This document shows, piece by piece, positions 33,209 through 41,535 of a stretch of 58,527 nt of DNA. The notes under the pieces are model-generated. The model was not told the origin of the DNA. It did no database searches and saw only the letters and a program-made list of their open reading frames with translations. Both the position numbers and the translations under genes were made by a program. The DNA comes from Planctomycetota bacterium (GTDB taxonomy: Bacteria; Planctomycetota; UBA1135; GCA-002686595), in assembly GCA_002862085.1 (NCBI GenBank), contig PKCK01000019.1:1-58527 (forward strand), in the 5' to 3' direction. How positions within the stretch are numbered: position 1 is the first letter of the stretch; each line of letters opens with the position of its first letter.

Positions 33209-35125
33209 ATGCGCCACCTCGCCCTCGCACCGTTCGTGCTCGCCTTCGGGGCCACGGCCGCGGCCCACTCCGAGGGGCAGCGCCCGCCGAACGTCGTCTT
33301 CATCCTCACCGACGACCAGGGCTACGCGGACGTCGGGTGCTACGGCGCGGAGGGCTTCGAGACGCCGCACCTGGATCGGCTCGCCGCCGAGGGCGTGCGC
33401 TTCACGGACTTCCACGTGGCCCAGGCGGTGTGCAGTGCGTCGCGGGCCGCGTTCCTGACGGGGTGTTACTCGGAACGCGTCGGCATCCTCGGCGCGCTGG
33501 GCCCCTCGGCGCGTCACGGGCTCGACCCGGGCGAGGAGACGCTGGCGGAGCTCCTGAAGGAGGAGGGCTACGCGACCTGCATGGTCGGCAAGTGGCACCT
33601 CGGTCACCGCGCGCCGTTCCTGCCCACGGAGCAGGGCTTCGACGAGGCCTTCGGGCTGCCGTACTCCAACGACATGTGGCCCCTCGACGACGCGGGCGAG
33701 CCGAAACGCGGCTATCCCGCGCTGCAGATGCTCGACGGCGACGGCTTCGGCGAGACCGTCGAGACGCTGGCGCAGCAGGCGGAGCTGACGGAGCGCTACA
33801 CCGTCCGCGCCCTCGACTTCATCGCGCGGAACCGCGAGAAGCCGTTCTTCCTCTATCTCGCCCACTCGATGCCCCACGTCCCGCTCGGCGCGCCGCTGCG
33901 CATGGCGGGCGTGAGCGAGCAGGGGGCGTACGGCGACGTGATCAGCGAGATCGACGCGTCGACGGGCCGGATCATGGATGCGCTCGAGGAGCACGGACTC
34001 ACCGACGACACCCTGTTCGTCTTCACGAGCGACAACGGACCGTGGCAGTGCTACGGAGACCACGCCGGCAGCGCCGGCGCGCTGCGCGAGGGCAAGATGA
34101 GCATCTTCGAGGGCGGCACACGCGTTCCGTTCATCGCGCGCTATCCGCGTGTCACGCCTGCAGGGGCGAAGTGCGAAGGTCTGATCGCCGCCATGGACGT
34201 GCTGCCCACGGTGGCAGCCCTCTGTGGCGCCCGCGTGCCCGCCCGGCGGATCGACGGGATGAGCATGGAGGGGCTGCTCCGCGACCCCGCATCCGATTCC
34301 CCCCGCGAGGTCCTCTACCACTACTACGGCGCGCGTCTGAACGGCCTGCGCCGCGGCCGCTGGAAGCTGGTGCTGCCCCACACCTTCGTGTCCTCCGTCG
34401 GCGTCCGGACGGGGAACGGCGGACTCCGCGGCCCCGATGGGAAGGGTCGCGCCGGTCTCGAGCTCTACGACCTCGAGTCCGACCCCGGCGAACAGCTCGA
34501 CCTCGCGGGCCAGCGCCCCGACGTGGTCGCGGAGCTCCAGGCGCTCGTCTCGCAGGCGCGGGCCGCCTTTGGCGATCGCAACCTGCGCGTGAAGGGCTCG
34601 GAGGTTCGAGGTCCCGGACGTCTGCCCGCCGAGCGCGCGCACCCCGGCGGCCATCGAGCGCGCGGCCGCAGCGTCGCGCTCGATCGCGATCCCGCGCCGC
34701 GCTACACGGGCCGCGGCGGCGCAACCCTCACCGACGGCCGGATCGGCACCGAGGCCTTCGACGACGGCGCGTGGCTCGGGTGGCGCGGCGGCACGGTCGA
34801 GGCGACGGTGGACCTGCGCCGCGCTCAAGACGTGCGAAGGGTGGCCGCGAGCTTCCTGCGATCCCAGTCCTCGTGGATCTTCCTGCCCCGCGAGGTCGAG
34901 GTCGCCGTCTCGGGCGACGGAGCGAAGTACGAGGTCGTCGGCCGCTTCACCCACGAGCCAGCCCCCGCTGCGGAGCAGGAGGCGCGCGAGATCGCGATCA
35001 CCTTCGGCGTCCGCGACGCTCGCTTCGTCCGGATCCGGGCCCGCTCGGTCGGGGAATGCCCCGACTGGCACGACGGCGCGGGGACAGCCGGCTGGATCTT
35101 CATGGACGAGATCGTCGTCGATTGA
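33209..35125 (+). CDS. Exported sulfatase with C-terminal discoidin-like domain
   Basis: 638 residues. Signal sequence MRHLALAPFVLAFGATAAA. The active site CSASR at Cys75 fits the formylglycine motif C-x-A/P-S-R, preceded by VVFILTDDQGY and followed by GKWHLG and FTSDNGPW. The sulfatase domain ends near residue 450 (YDLESDPGEQLDLAGQRPD). After a Pro/Arg-rich linker, the last ~150 residues form a beta domain (GGTVEATVDLRRAQDVRRVAASF; EVAVSGDGAKYEVVGRF; ARFVRIRARSV) like F5/8-type C or chitobiase-tail modules that bind carbohydrate. AGGGTGG precedes the ATG. The DUF1080 gene follows 200 bp downstream, fitting polysaccharide breakdown. Confidence 0.92.
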   Translation: MRHLALAPFVLAFGATAAAHSEGQRPPNVVFILTDDQGYADVGCYGAEGFETPHLDRLAAEGVRFTDFHVAQAVCSASRAAFLTGCYSERVGILGALGPSARHGLDPGEETLAELLKEEGYATCMVGKWHLGHRAPFLPTEQGFDEAFGLPYSNDMWPLDDAGEPKRGYPALQMLDGDGFGETVETLAQQAELTERYTVRALDFIARNREKPFFLYLAHSMPHVPLGAPLRMAGVSEQGAYGDVISEIDASTGRIMDALEEHGLTDDTLFVFTSDNGPWQCYGDHAGSAGALREGKMSIFEGGTRVPFIARYPRVTPAGAKCEGLIAAMDVLPTVAALCGARVPARRIDGMSMEGLLRDPASDSPREVLYHYYGARLNGLRRGRWKLVLPHTFVSSVGVRTGNGGLRGPDGKGRAGLELYDLESDPGEQLDLAGQRPDVVAELQALVSQARAAFGDRNLRVKGSEVRGPGRLPAERAHPGGHRARGRSVALDRDPAPRYTGRGGATLTDGRIGTEAFDDGAWLGWRGGTVEATVDLRRAQDVRRVAASFLRSQSSWIFLPREVEVAVSGDGAKYEVVGRFTHEPAPAAEQEAREIAITFGVRDARFVRIRARSVGECPDWHDGAGTAGWIFMDEIVVD

Positions 35126-35328
35126 CGAGCCTGCGGCGGGCTGCCCGACCTGCCTTGGGGAGCGAGCGTCCCTCGAGCCGGCAGGCCCCGCGCGAAAGAC
35201 GATTCGAGCACCTTCCTGGCACGGATCACGCCGATGCGTCTAGCGTGCACTCCCCGGCCGGCGCCGCGCTCACCCTGCGGACCGTCGGACGAACCGCGAT
35301 CCCCCTCCCAGCGCCACACCTACGCTCC

Positions 35329-36570
35329 ATGATCCGACCCATCCTCGCCCTCGCCGTCTTCGCGCCTGCCGGCGCAGTCGCCCTCGCGACCACCGATGCG
35401 ACCGGCACCGCGGGATCCCCGCTCGCCCAGGACGACGGCTGGATCCAGATCTTCGACGGCAAGACCCTCGACGGATGGACCCAGCGGAACGGCACGGCGA
35501 CCTACGAGGTGGTCGACGGCGCCATCGTCGGTACGACGGCCAAGGGCAGCCCGAACTCGTTCCTCTGCTCGAACGACTTCTACGGTGACTTCGAGCTCGA
35601 GCTCGACGTGAAGCTCTTCGATCCCGAGCTCAACAGCGGCGTGCAGATCCGCAGCCATTCGATCCCGACGCACAAGAACGGACGGGTCCATGGCTACCAG
35701 GTCGAGGTCGCCTCCAACGGCACCGCCGGCTTCGTCTACGACGAGGCGCGCCGTGGGTGGCTCAGCAAGGACCGCGACGACCCCGCCATGCGCGCCGCGT
35801 GGAAGAAGGGCGAATGGAACCGCTACCGGATCATCTGCCTCGGCTCGACGATCCGCACCTTCGTCAACGGCGTCCCGGTCGCGCACGTCGAGGACGACTG
35901 GTCCCCCACGGGCTTCATCGGCCTCCAGGTGCACTCCGTGGGCGGCGATCCGAAGTGGCGCGTGGGCTGGCGCAACCTGCGCCTACGTCACCTGGGCGAC
36001 GGCGGCGGCTTCGCCGACCTGTTCAACGGCCGCGATCTCTCGGGCTGGAAGATCAACGAGAACCCCGGCTCTGCGCGCGTCGAGGGCGGCAAGCTCATCG
36101 TGAAGGGCGATCGCGCCCACGTCTTCTACGACGGGCCGGTGTACCAGCACTCCTTCGACAACTTCGAGCTGCGCGCCCTGGTGCAGACCAAGCCCGGCGC
36201 GAACAGCGGGATCTACTTCCACACCGCTTTCCAGTCCTCCGGTTGGCCCGAGAAGGGCTACGAGGTCCAGGTGAACAACACCCAGAGCGACAACAAGCGG
36301 ACGGGCGGGCTCTACGCCATCGACGACGTCTTCGAGGCGCCCGCGCCGGACGACCGCTGGTTCTCGATGCACGTGCGGGTCGTCGGCCAGCGCGTCACCG
36401 TCTCGGTGGACGGCAAACAGCTCGTGGACTACACCGAGCCCGCGGGTGTCGAGCGCGCCCAGGGCTTCGCCGGCCGCCTCCTCGACCGCGGGACCTTCGC
36501 GCTGCAGGTCCACGACCCGGGCTCCGAGGTCTGGTACAAGGCCATCCAGGTGAAGCCTCTTCCGGAGTGA
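35329..36570 (+). CDS. Exported tandem DUF1080 (3-keto-disaccharide hydrolase) protein
   Basis: 413 residues, signal peptide MIRPILALAVFAPAGAVALA. Two DUF1080 domains: residues ~35-220 (IQIFDGKTLDGWTQRNG...NSGVQIRSHSIP...VHGYQVEVA) and ~225-413 (ADLFNGRDLSGWKINEN...NSGIYFHTAFQSSGW...GYEVQVNN). The concanavalin-like fold and the FDG/FNG-x-DLSGW start are typical. Characterised members hydrolyse 3-keto-glycosides; many planctomycete copies are exported. The reading frame continues without a break from the preceding region, so the start was placed at the Met opening the signal. A hairpin terminator follows at 36596. Confidence 0.92.
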   Translation: MIRPILALAVFAPAGAVALATTDATGTAGSPLAQDDGWIQIFDGKTLDGWTQRNGTATYEVVDGAIVGTTAKGSPNSFLCSNDFYGDFELELDVKLFDPELNSGVQIRSHSIPTHKNGRVHGYQVEVASNGTAGFVYDEARRGWLSKDRDDPAMRAAWKKGEWNRYRIICLGSTIRTFVNGVPVAHVEDDWSPTGFIGLQVHSVGGDPKWRVGWRNLRLRHLGDGGGFADLFNGRDLSGWKINENPGSARVEGGKLIVKGDRAHVFYDGPVYQHSFDNFELRALVQTKPGANSGIYFHTAFQSSGWPEKGYEVQVNNTQSDNKRTGGLYAIDDVFEAPAPDDRWFSMHVRVVGQRVTVSVDGKQLVDYTEPAGVERAQGFAGRLLDRGTFALQVHDPGSEVWYKAIQVKPLPE

Positions 36571-36595
36571 GTCCGGGCCGGCCATCGAGCCGCTG

Positions 36596-36640
36596 GCGGG
36601 CGCCCGGGCCAACCCTCGCAGGGTCGGCGCGGGCGCCCGC
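36596..36640 (+). terminator. Hairpin terminator after the DUF1080 gene
   Basis: An 11-bp outer stem (GCGGGCGCCCG with its complement at 36630-36640) encloses a second short stem (ACCCT/AGGGT). It begins 25 bp after the stop at 36570. Confidence 0.75.
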
Positions 36641-36731
36641 CGCGTCCGGGACGACCTCGCCGCGTCACGCGACGACGGAGATCGAACCGCGCGGCAGTGC
36701 TCGCGGGCGTACCGTGTGCGCACAGGCCCCC

Positions 36732-37847
36732 ATGAATCATCACACCTCGATCATCGGCCGCGCGTTCGCCTTAGCGGGCGCACTCCTCCTCGGCGCCTGC
36801 GTCGGCACGCCCTCGGCTCCGCCCACCGCCGCCCTCGGCTCGCTGGAGGGCGCGCGGATCGCCACGCCGACCGCGGGCGGGACCGCCGAACTCGTGTACC
36901 TCTCGGGTCCCATGGACCCGGTGAAGCTCGAGCGCATGAACGCCGCCGCGCCGAACGTGCGCTGCGTGATCGCCGCCACGCCCGATGAGGCGCTGCGGCT
37001 CGCCCCGACCGCGCAGGGCGCCGACGGTCGGCTGTGCACGTCGGAGTTCCTCGCCGCCGCCGACCGGCTCGTGTGGGTCCAGTCCCCCTCGGCGGGGGTC
37101 GCGTGGCTCCTCGCGCGCGAGGGCGTCAAGGAGCGCGAGGAGATCGTCGTGACGAACATGCAGGGCGTGCACGGGCCGGCGATCGCCGAGCACGTGTTCG
37201 GCATGCTCCTCACCCTCACGCGCGACATCGGCTTCCACCAGCGCCCCGACCAGCGCGGGAAGTGGTCCCGCCAGGGGAGCGGCCGCGAAGCCATCGCCCT
37301 CAGCGGGAGGACGATGCTCGTGGTGGGCCTCGGCGGCATCGGCCGCGAGGTGGCGCGCCGCGCGAAGGGCTTCGACATGGAGGTCCACGCGACGCGGCGA
37401 AGCCGCAGGGAGCCGCCGGTCTACGTCGATCGCCAGGGGACCGCGACCGACCTCGAAGAGTTCCTGCCGCTCGCGGACGTCGTCGTCCTCGCGGTGCCGC
37501 TCACCGAGGAGACCGACGGGATGATCGACGCGCGGGCCCTGGGGCTGATGAAGCCCGGCGCGTACCTCGTGAACATCGCCCGCGGCCGCGTGGTGGACAC
37601 GGACGCCTTGGTGGCCGCCCTGGAGTCCGGCCGCCTCGCAGGCGCCGCGCTGGACGTGACCGATCCGGAGCCCCTGACGCCCGGCCATCCGCTCTGGGAG
37701 ATGCCGAACGTCGTGATCACTCCCCACGTCGCGAGCCGTGCGTCACTGACCAGCGACCGGCGCGACGCCCTTCTCGAGGCCAATCTCCGTCGCTTCGGCG
37801 CGGGCGAGCCCCTGCTCAACGTGGTCGACAAGGCCGCCGGCTACTGA
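36732..37847 (+). CDS. D-2-hydroxyacid dehydrogenase with a lipoprotein signal
   Basis: 371 residues from ATG 36732. Residues 1-23 are a classical lipoprotein signal (hydrophobic run ending LLGAC, Cys23). The rest is a D-2-hydroxyacid dehydrogenase: the NAD-binding GLGGIGREVARRA near residue 200, then NIARGRVVDTDAL with the catalytic Arg, DPEPL with the Glu, and TPHVAS with the His. The dehydrogenase residues are intact. These enzymes reduce 2-oxoacids using NAD(P)H in the cytoplasm, so an exported, lipid-anchored version is unexpected. A transporter gene follows 20 bp later, with a Shine-Dalgarno-like GAGG in the gap. Confidence 0.88.
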   Translation: MNHHTSIIGRAFALAGALLLGACVGTPSAPPTAALGSLEGARIATPTAGGTAELVYLSGPMDPVKLERMNAAAPNVRCVIAATPDEALRLAPTAQGADGRLCTSEFLAAADRLVWVQSPSAGVAWLLAREGVKEREEIVVTNMQGVHGPAIAEHVFGMLLTLTRDIGFHQRPDQRGKWSRQGSGREAIALSGRTMLVVGLGGIGREVARRAKGFDMEVHATRRSRREPPVYVDRQGTATDLEEFLPLADVVVLAVPLTEETDGMIDARALGLMKPGAYLVNIARGRVVDTDALVAALESGRLAGAALDVTDPEPLTPGHPLWEMPNVVITPHVASRASLTSDRRDALLEANLRRFGAGEPLLNVVDKAAGY

Positions 37848-37867
37848 TCGAGGCGAAGAGCCGCACC

Positions 37868-39223
37868 GTGACCCGACCCGACGCAGCAGGCCCCGGCGCC
37901 CTCTGGATCTTCAACCTCCGCAAGGGCGAGCTCGGACCCGTCCTGCTGGCCGGGACGATGTTCTTCTGCATCCTCTGCGGCTACTTCTTCATCCGGCCCG
38001 TCCGCGACGCCTTCGGGGTCGAGCGCGGGATGTCGTCCCTGTACTCACTCTTCGTCGCGACGATGGTCGCGTCCCTGGCCCTGAACCCCGTGTTCTCGTG
38101 GCTCGTGGGGCGCTTCGACCGGAGGGTCTTCCTGCCGGTCGCCTACGGCTCGATCGTCCTGATGCTGCTCGGCTTCGCGGCATGGAGGAGCAGCGCCGGC
38201 GACGCGGAGGCCGGGGTCTGGGCCGGCCGGATCTTCTTCGTCTGGCTCAGCGTCATGAACCTCTTCATGACGGGCCTGTTCTGGTCGCTGATGGCGGACT
38301 GCTTCGACGCCGAGGAGTCGCGCCGTGTGTTCCCCGCGATCGCCGTGGGCGGAACGCTGGGCGCGCTGCTCGGGTCCGCCACCGCCTGGGCCGTCTCCGG
38401 CTACCCCTTCGAGCTCTTCGGCCGCGACCTCTTCGACCTGGAGATCGAGCTCTCCGCGCCGCAGATGATGCTGGTCGCGGCGACGTTCGTGGGCCTCGCC
38501 GGGCTCGCGGCGACCGTCATGAGCAAGCTGCGCCCGCGGCCGGCCGGCGCCGGCGAAGTCGGTCCTCACCGGAGCGCCATGAGCGAGGCGATGGACGGGA
38601 TGCGCCTCGCCCTGCGCTCGCGCTACCTCCTCTTCGTCGCCTCCTACATCGCGCTGCTCGCGGTCCTCGCGACCTTCCTCTACTTCACCCAGAACGCCCT
38701 CGTCCTCGCGGCCGAGGAGTCCGAGTCCGGCCGCGTCGGCGCCTTCGCGAGCATCGACTTCTGGACCCAGTTCGCGACCCTCACCGTTCAGCTCCTCGTC
38801 ACCGCTCGCCTCATGCGGTGGCTCGGGGTCGGGTGGACCCTCGCGCTCCTGCCGGTCGTCGTCCTGGCCGGGTACGGGCTGCTCGCGGTCGGCGAGGCGC
38901 GGGCCTGGTCCGCCGCCGCGATGGTCGGCGCGATCACCATCGTCCAGGCGATCTTCCGCGCCGGGAAGTACGCCGTCCTGCGACCCGCCCGCGAGACCCT
39001 CTTCACGGTCCTCGGCCGCGACGAGAAGTACAAGGCGAAGAGCCTGATCGACACCTTCGTCTACCGGGCCGGCGACACGGCCGGCGCGGGCGTCAGCGCG
39101 GCGCTCTCCGCGGCGGCGGTCGGGACGATGACCGCGCTCTCGCTCACCGTCGCGCCCATCGCGATCGTCATGGCCGGACTCGCCCTGAGCCTCGGCGCCC
39201 AGCGAACGCGGCGCGCGGGCTGA
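37868..39223 (+). CDS. MFS-type transporter resembling NTT nucleotide/ADP-ATP translocases
   Basis: 451 residues from GTG 37868 (20 bp after the dehydrogenase stop). About twelve membrane segments. The first loop YFFIRPVRDAFGVERGMSSLYSLFVATM and WLVGRFDRRVFLPVAY resemble the NTT/ATP-ADP-carrier-like MFS proteins, as does the internal duplication with KYAVLRPARETLFTVLGRDEKYKAKSLIDTFVYRAGDTAG. Such proteins move nucleotides or unknown solutes across the cytoplasmic membrane; the substrate is not predictable here. Co-directional and close to the lipoprotein dehydrogenase gene, so possibly co-transcribed. Confidence 0.8.
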   Translation: MTRPDAAGPGALWIFNLRKGELGPVLLAGTMFFCILCGYFFIRPVRDAFGVERGMSSLYSLFVATMVASLALNPVFSWLVGRFDRRVFLPVAYGSIVLMLLGFAAWRSSAGDAEAGVWAGRIFFVWLSVMNLFMTGLFWSLMADCFDAEESRRVFPAIAVGGTLGALLGSATAWAVSGYPFELFGRDLFDLEIELSAPQMMLVAATFVGLAGLAATVMSKLRPRPAGAGEVGPHRSAMSEAMDGMRLALRSRYLLFVASYIALLAVLATFLYFTQNALVLAAEESESGRVGAFASIDFWTQFATLTVQLLVTARLMRWLGVGWTLALLPVVVLAGYGLLAVGEARAWSAAAMVGAITIVQAIFRAGKYAVLRPARETLFTVLGRDEKYKAKSLIDTFVYRAGDTAGAGVSAALSAAAVGTMTALSLTVAPIAIVMAGLALSLGAQRTRRAG

Positions 39224-39322
39224 CGCGCCGCGGGGCTGCCCCGCCCTGCGCTCGGCCGCGGAGCAGCTCGGGGGCGGAGCGCTCCGGGGTCTGGCTCTCC
39301 CGAGGCCGTCGCGCGTGAGGGC

Positions 39323-40261
39323 TCAGGGCCGCAGGTCCGGGAAGAGGTCGTGCATGACCGGCTTGGTCCGCCGGTCCTCGGTGAACAGGCCCCAGTGCTT
39401 CTCCGGCTCGTCGGGATCGGAGGAGCCCTTCCAGGGCTCGTCGAAAGCCTCGAAGACGTACACGCGCAGCCCCTGCTCCTCGCCCCAGTCCGTCAGCTGG
39501 TCGTAGTAACGCGTCTGGAGGTGGCCGCCGGCGTTCTCCTGATCGATACCGCGACCGTTGCTGCGGGTCGTCCATCCGGCCTCGGAGATGGCGATGGGTA
39601 CGCCCGGGAAGCGCGCGCGGATCCGCTCGACGTCCGCGCGGTTCACCTCGAGCGCCTCCTCGATCGTGCGGTACTCCCACACGGGGTAGGTGTGCACGGA
39701 GATGAAGTCGAGCTCGGGGACGAGCTCATCGAGCTTGCCCGTCCACGGCACGTGGTTCTCGCAGAAGGTCACCGGCAGCCCGGTGTCGGAGCGCGCGCGA
39801 CGGACGAGATCGATGATGCGCTGCACGGGCACGAGGTGAGCCGTCCAGTCGACGGTCGCCTCGTTGCCGACCGCGATCGAGGTGACGATCCCGGGGAAGC
39901 GACGCGCCAGCTCGCCGAGGCGCGCGACCTCGGCGTCGTTGGTCGCGACGTTCTTCGCGAGCCGCTCGCCCGAGACCTGGGCGTCTCGGGGACCGTCGGG
40001 GTTGTTGACCTCTGCATCGAGCCACGCTCCGAGCAGGACCTCGAGGTCGAGGCCCATGCGTTCGATCGCCGCCAGGACCAGCTCGGCGTGCGGGCCGGTG
40101 TCGTAGAGGCGGATATGGCGCCAGCGCTGGACGAGGATCTCGAGGTCCTGCTCGACCTGCTCGGCCGTGGGATAGACGCCTGCGTCGGGGCTCTGCCCCT
40201 CGCGATAACCGGAGTAGCAGATGCCCTGGTGCTCCAGGCGGATCGACCGCTGCAGCCTCAT
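39323..40261 (-). CDS. Glycoside hydrolase family 17-like beta-1,3-glucanase
   Basis: 312 residues from ATG 40261. Contains the GH17 TIM-barrel landmarks: GICYSGYREGQSP at the N-terminus, IRLYDTGPHAELVL, VTSIAVGNEATVDW (acid Glu of GNE), FISVHTYPVWEY and AISEAGWTTRSN (nucleophile Glu of SEAGW). No signal peptide, so cytoplasmic, or exported by a non-classical route. GH17 enzymes cleave beta-1,3-glucans, including laminarin. A 42-codon ORF ends in a 4-bp overlap with its start (ATGA), suggesting translational coupling. Confidence 0.85.
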   Translation of the reverse strand: MRLQRSIRLEHQGICYSGYREGQSPDAGVYPTAEQVEQDLEILVQRWRHIRLYDTGPHAELVLAAIERMGLDLEVLLGAWLDAEVNNPDGPRDAQVSGERLAKNVATNDAEVARLGELARRFPGIVTSIAVGNEATVDWTAHLVPVQRIIDLVRRARSDTGLPVTFCENHVPWTGKLDELVPELDFISVHTYPVWEYRTIEEALEVNRADVERIRARFPGVPIAISEAGWTTRSNGRGIDQENAGGHLQTRYYDQLTDWGEEQGLRVYVFEAFDEPWKGSSDPDEPEKHWGLFTEDRRTKPVMHDLFPDLRP

Positions 40262-40386
40262 GCCTCCAGCCTCCCCTCGACGGCCCGGAGGCCCCAGGGG
40301 GCGCCGCGGTCGCCCTCGAGCCCGACCTTCCCGCCCTCGTCGTGGGCCGAGAGCCGATCGACACCTTCGGTTCGGAGCTCGCTCAT
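40258..40386 (-). CDS. 42-residue ORF overlapping the GH17 start
   Basis: A short open frame from ATG 40386 to TGA 40258-40260. Its stop overlaps the GH17 start (ATGA). GAAGGGAG lies about seven bases before the ATG, a good ribosome-binding site, and third positions are G/C-rich as in the real genes. Composition is charged (MSELRTEGVDRLSAHDEGG...). It could be a small leader or coupling peptide. No family recognised; conservation is unknown, so it is moderate at best. Confidence 0.4.
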   Translation of the reverse strand: MSELRTEGVDRLSAHDEGGKVGLEGDRGAPWGLRAVEGRLEA

Positions 40387-40635
40387 GGGAGCTCCCTTCG
40401 ACGTGAGGGACGAGGTCATGGGGATCCGTGGCCCGGTTCATCCGGGGGACACGTGAGACTAGCGGAGCGAGATGACGGCGGTCGGCTGATGGCGTGGTCC
40501 GAGAAGTGCCCCCCGCACAGCGCGACGCCAGGGCCATCTCTCACGCGGGCCTCATGCGAAAGTCCGCGGCGGCGTCAGGCTGCGTTCTGGCCCTTCCCCC
40601 GACCGACGCCGACCGAGGACGGCGATCATGGCCGC

Positions 40636-40971
40636 ATGAAGAAGATCGCCTACACGATCGACCTCGTCGACGACGCCGACCTCGCGAACGAGTACTGCAG
40701 GCTCCACGCCGACGTCTGGCCCGAGGTGCGGGACGGCCTGCGCGCGGTCGGCGTACGCGAGCTGCACATCTTCCGGCACGTGCGCCGGCTCTTCATGCTC
40801 ATGGAGGTCGCCGACGACTTCGACCCCGACACCGACTTCCCCGCCTACCTCGACACCCATCCGCGCTGCCGCGAATGGGAGACGCTGATGGACCGCTTCC
40901 AGGCCCCGCTCCCCGAGGCGCGCGAGGGCGAGAAGTGGTGCTCGATGGAGAGCATCTGCGGGCTCGAATGA
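40636..40971 (+). CDS. L-rhamnose mutarotase-like protein
   Basis: 111 residues from ATG 40636. Pattern of the RhaM/YiiL family: KIAYTIDLVDDADLANEYCRLHADVWPEV with the active-site His, then LHIFRHVRRLFMLMEV, HPRCREWETLM and the C-terminal WCSMESICGL. These small dimeric alpha/beta-barrel enzymes speed the interconversion of alpha and beta anomers of L-rhamnose or related sugars. No other rhamnose genes are adjacent, so a different 6-deoxysugar is possible. The sugar role fits the nearby glycosidases and sulfatases. Confidence 0.85.
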   Translation: MKKIAYTIDLVDDADLANEYCRLHADVWPEVRDGLRAVGVRELHIFRHVRRLFMLMEVADDFDPDTDFPAYLDTHPRCREWETLMDRFQAPLPEAREGEKWCSMESICGLE

Positions 40972-40983
40972 GCCCGATCGACG

Positions 40984-41385
40984 TCACTCGGCCATGAGCG
41001 CGTCGAAGACCTCGACGCGCTCGAAGCCCGCCCTGTAGCGGGTGACGAGTTCCTGGTGCAGCGGATGAGGTCCATAGCCCTCGTACGCGGCGACGTCCTC
41101 GAACTCCACGTGGAGCGCGAGATGGAACCAATCCATGTTGACCGGACGCGCTTGGGTCTCGTCGCGGCGAGCGACGACCAGGCGGACGACGCCAGGGATC
41201 TCACGCAGGCGCTCGCAGGCCGCTGCGAGCCCCTCGACCTGCGCAGGATCCTTCATACGGAAGAAGACGTCGTGAGTGTAGGTGGCCGAGGCCTCGAGGG
41301 GCGCGGCCGCCGTGCTGGTCGAGGCGCAGCCGGCGCCGAGGGACGGGGCGAGAGCCGCCGCGAGGAGGAGGAGCTGGATTCGCAT
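40984..41385 (-). CDS. Lipoprotein with stress-responsive alpha/beta-barrel (Dabb) domain
   Basis: 133 residues from ATG 41385. Signal with lipobox LGAGC near residue 20. The remaining ~100 residues are a Dabb domain: YTHDVFFRMKDPAQVEGLAAACERLREIPGVVRLVVARRDET, then DWFHLALHVEFEDVAAYEGYGPHPLHQELV. Dabb proteins are small dimers; some bind haem or small ligands, and many have no known function. A secreted, anchored form is seen in planctomycetes. Twelve bp separate its 3' end from the convergent mutarotase-like gene. Confidence 0.82.
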   Translation of the reverse strand: MRIQLLLLAAALAPSLGAGCASTSTAAAPLEASATYTHDVFFRMKDPAQVEGLAAACERLREIPGVVRLVVARRDETQARPVNMDWFHLALHVEFEDVAAYEGYGPHPLHQELVTRYRAGFERVEVFDALMAE

Positions 41386-41535
41386 GGTGGCCCGATGATC
41401 GCCGCGTCGCGCGGCGCCGTCGAGCCTCCAGGGCCCTTGTCCCCGCGCGTTTCCAGGCGACGAGGCGGTGACGCTCACCCCGCGCGGATCCAGCGCTGGA
41501 GTACGGCTCCCGCGACCTGCATGATCGCCGGGGAC

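Noticed and set aside
41100..41125. CTCCACGTGGAG near 41.1 kb as a possible fifth parS site
   Set aside because: Lacks the TGTT/AACA arms; only the central CACGTG core is shared and it lies inside a coding region.
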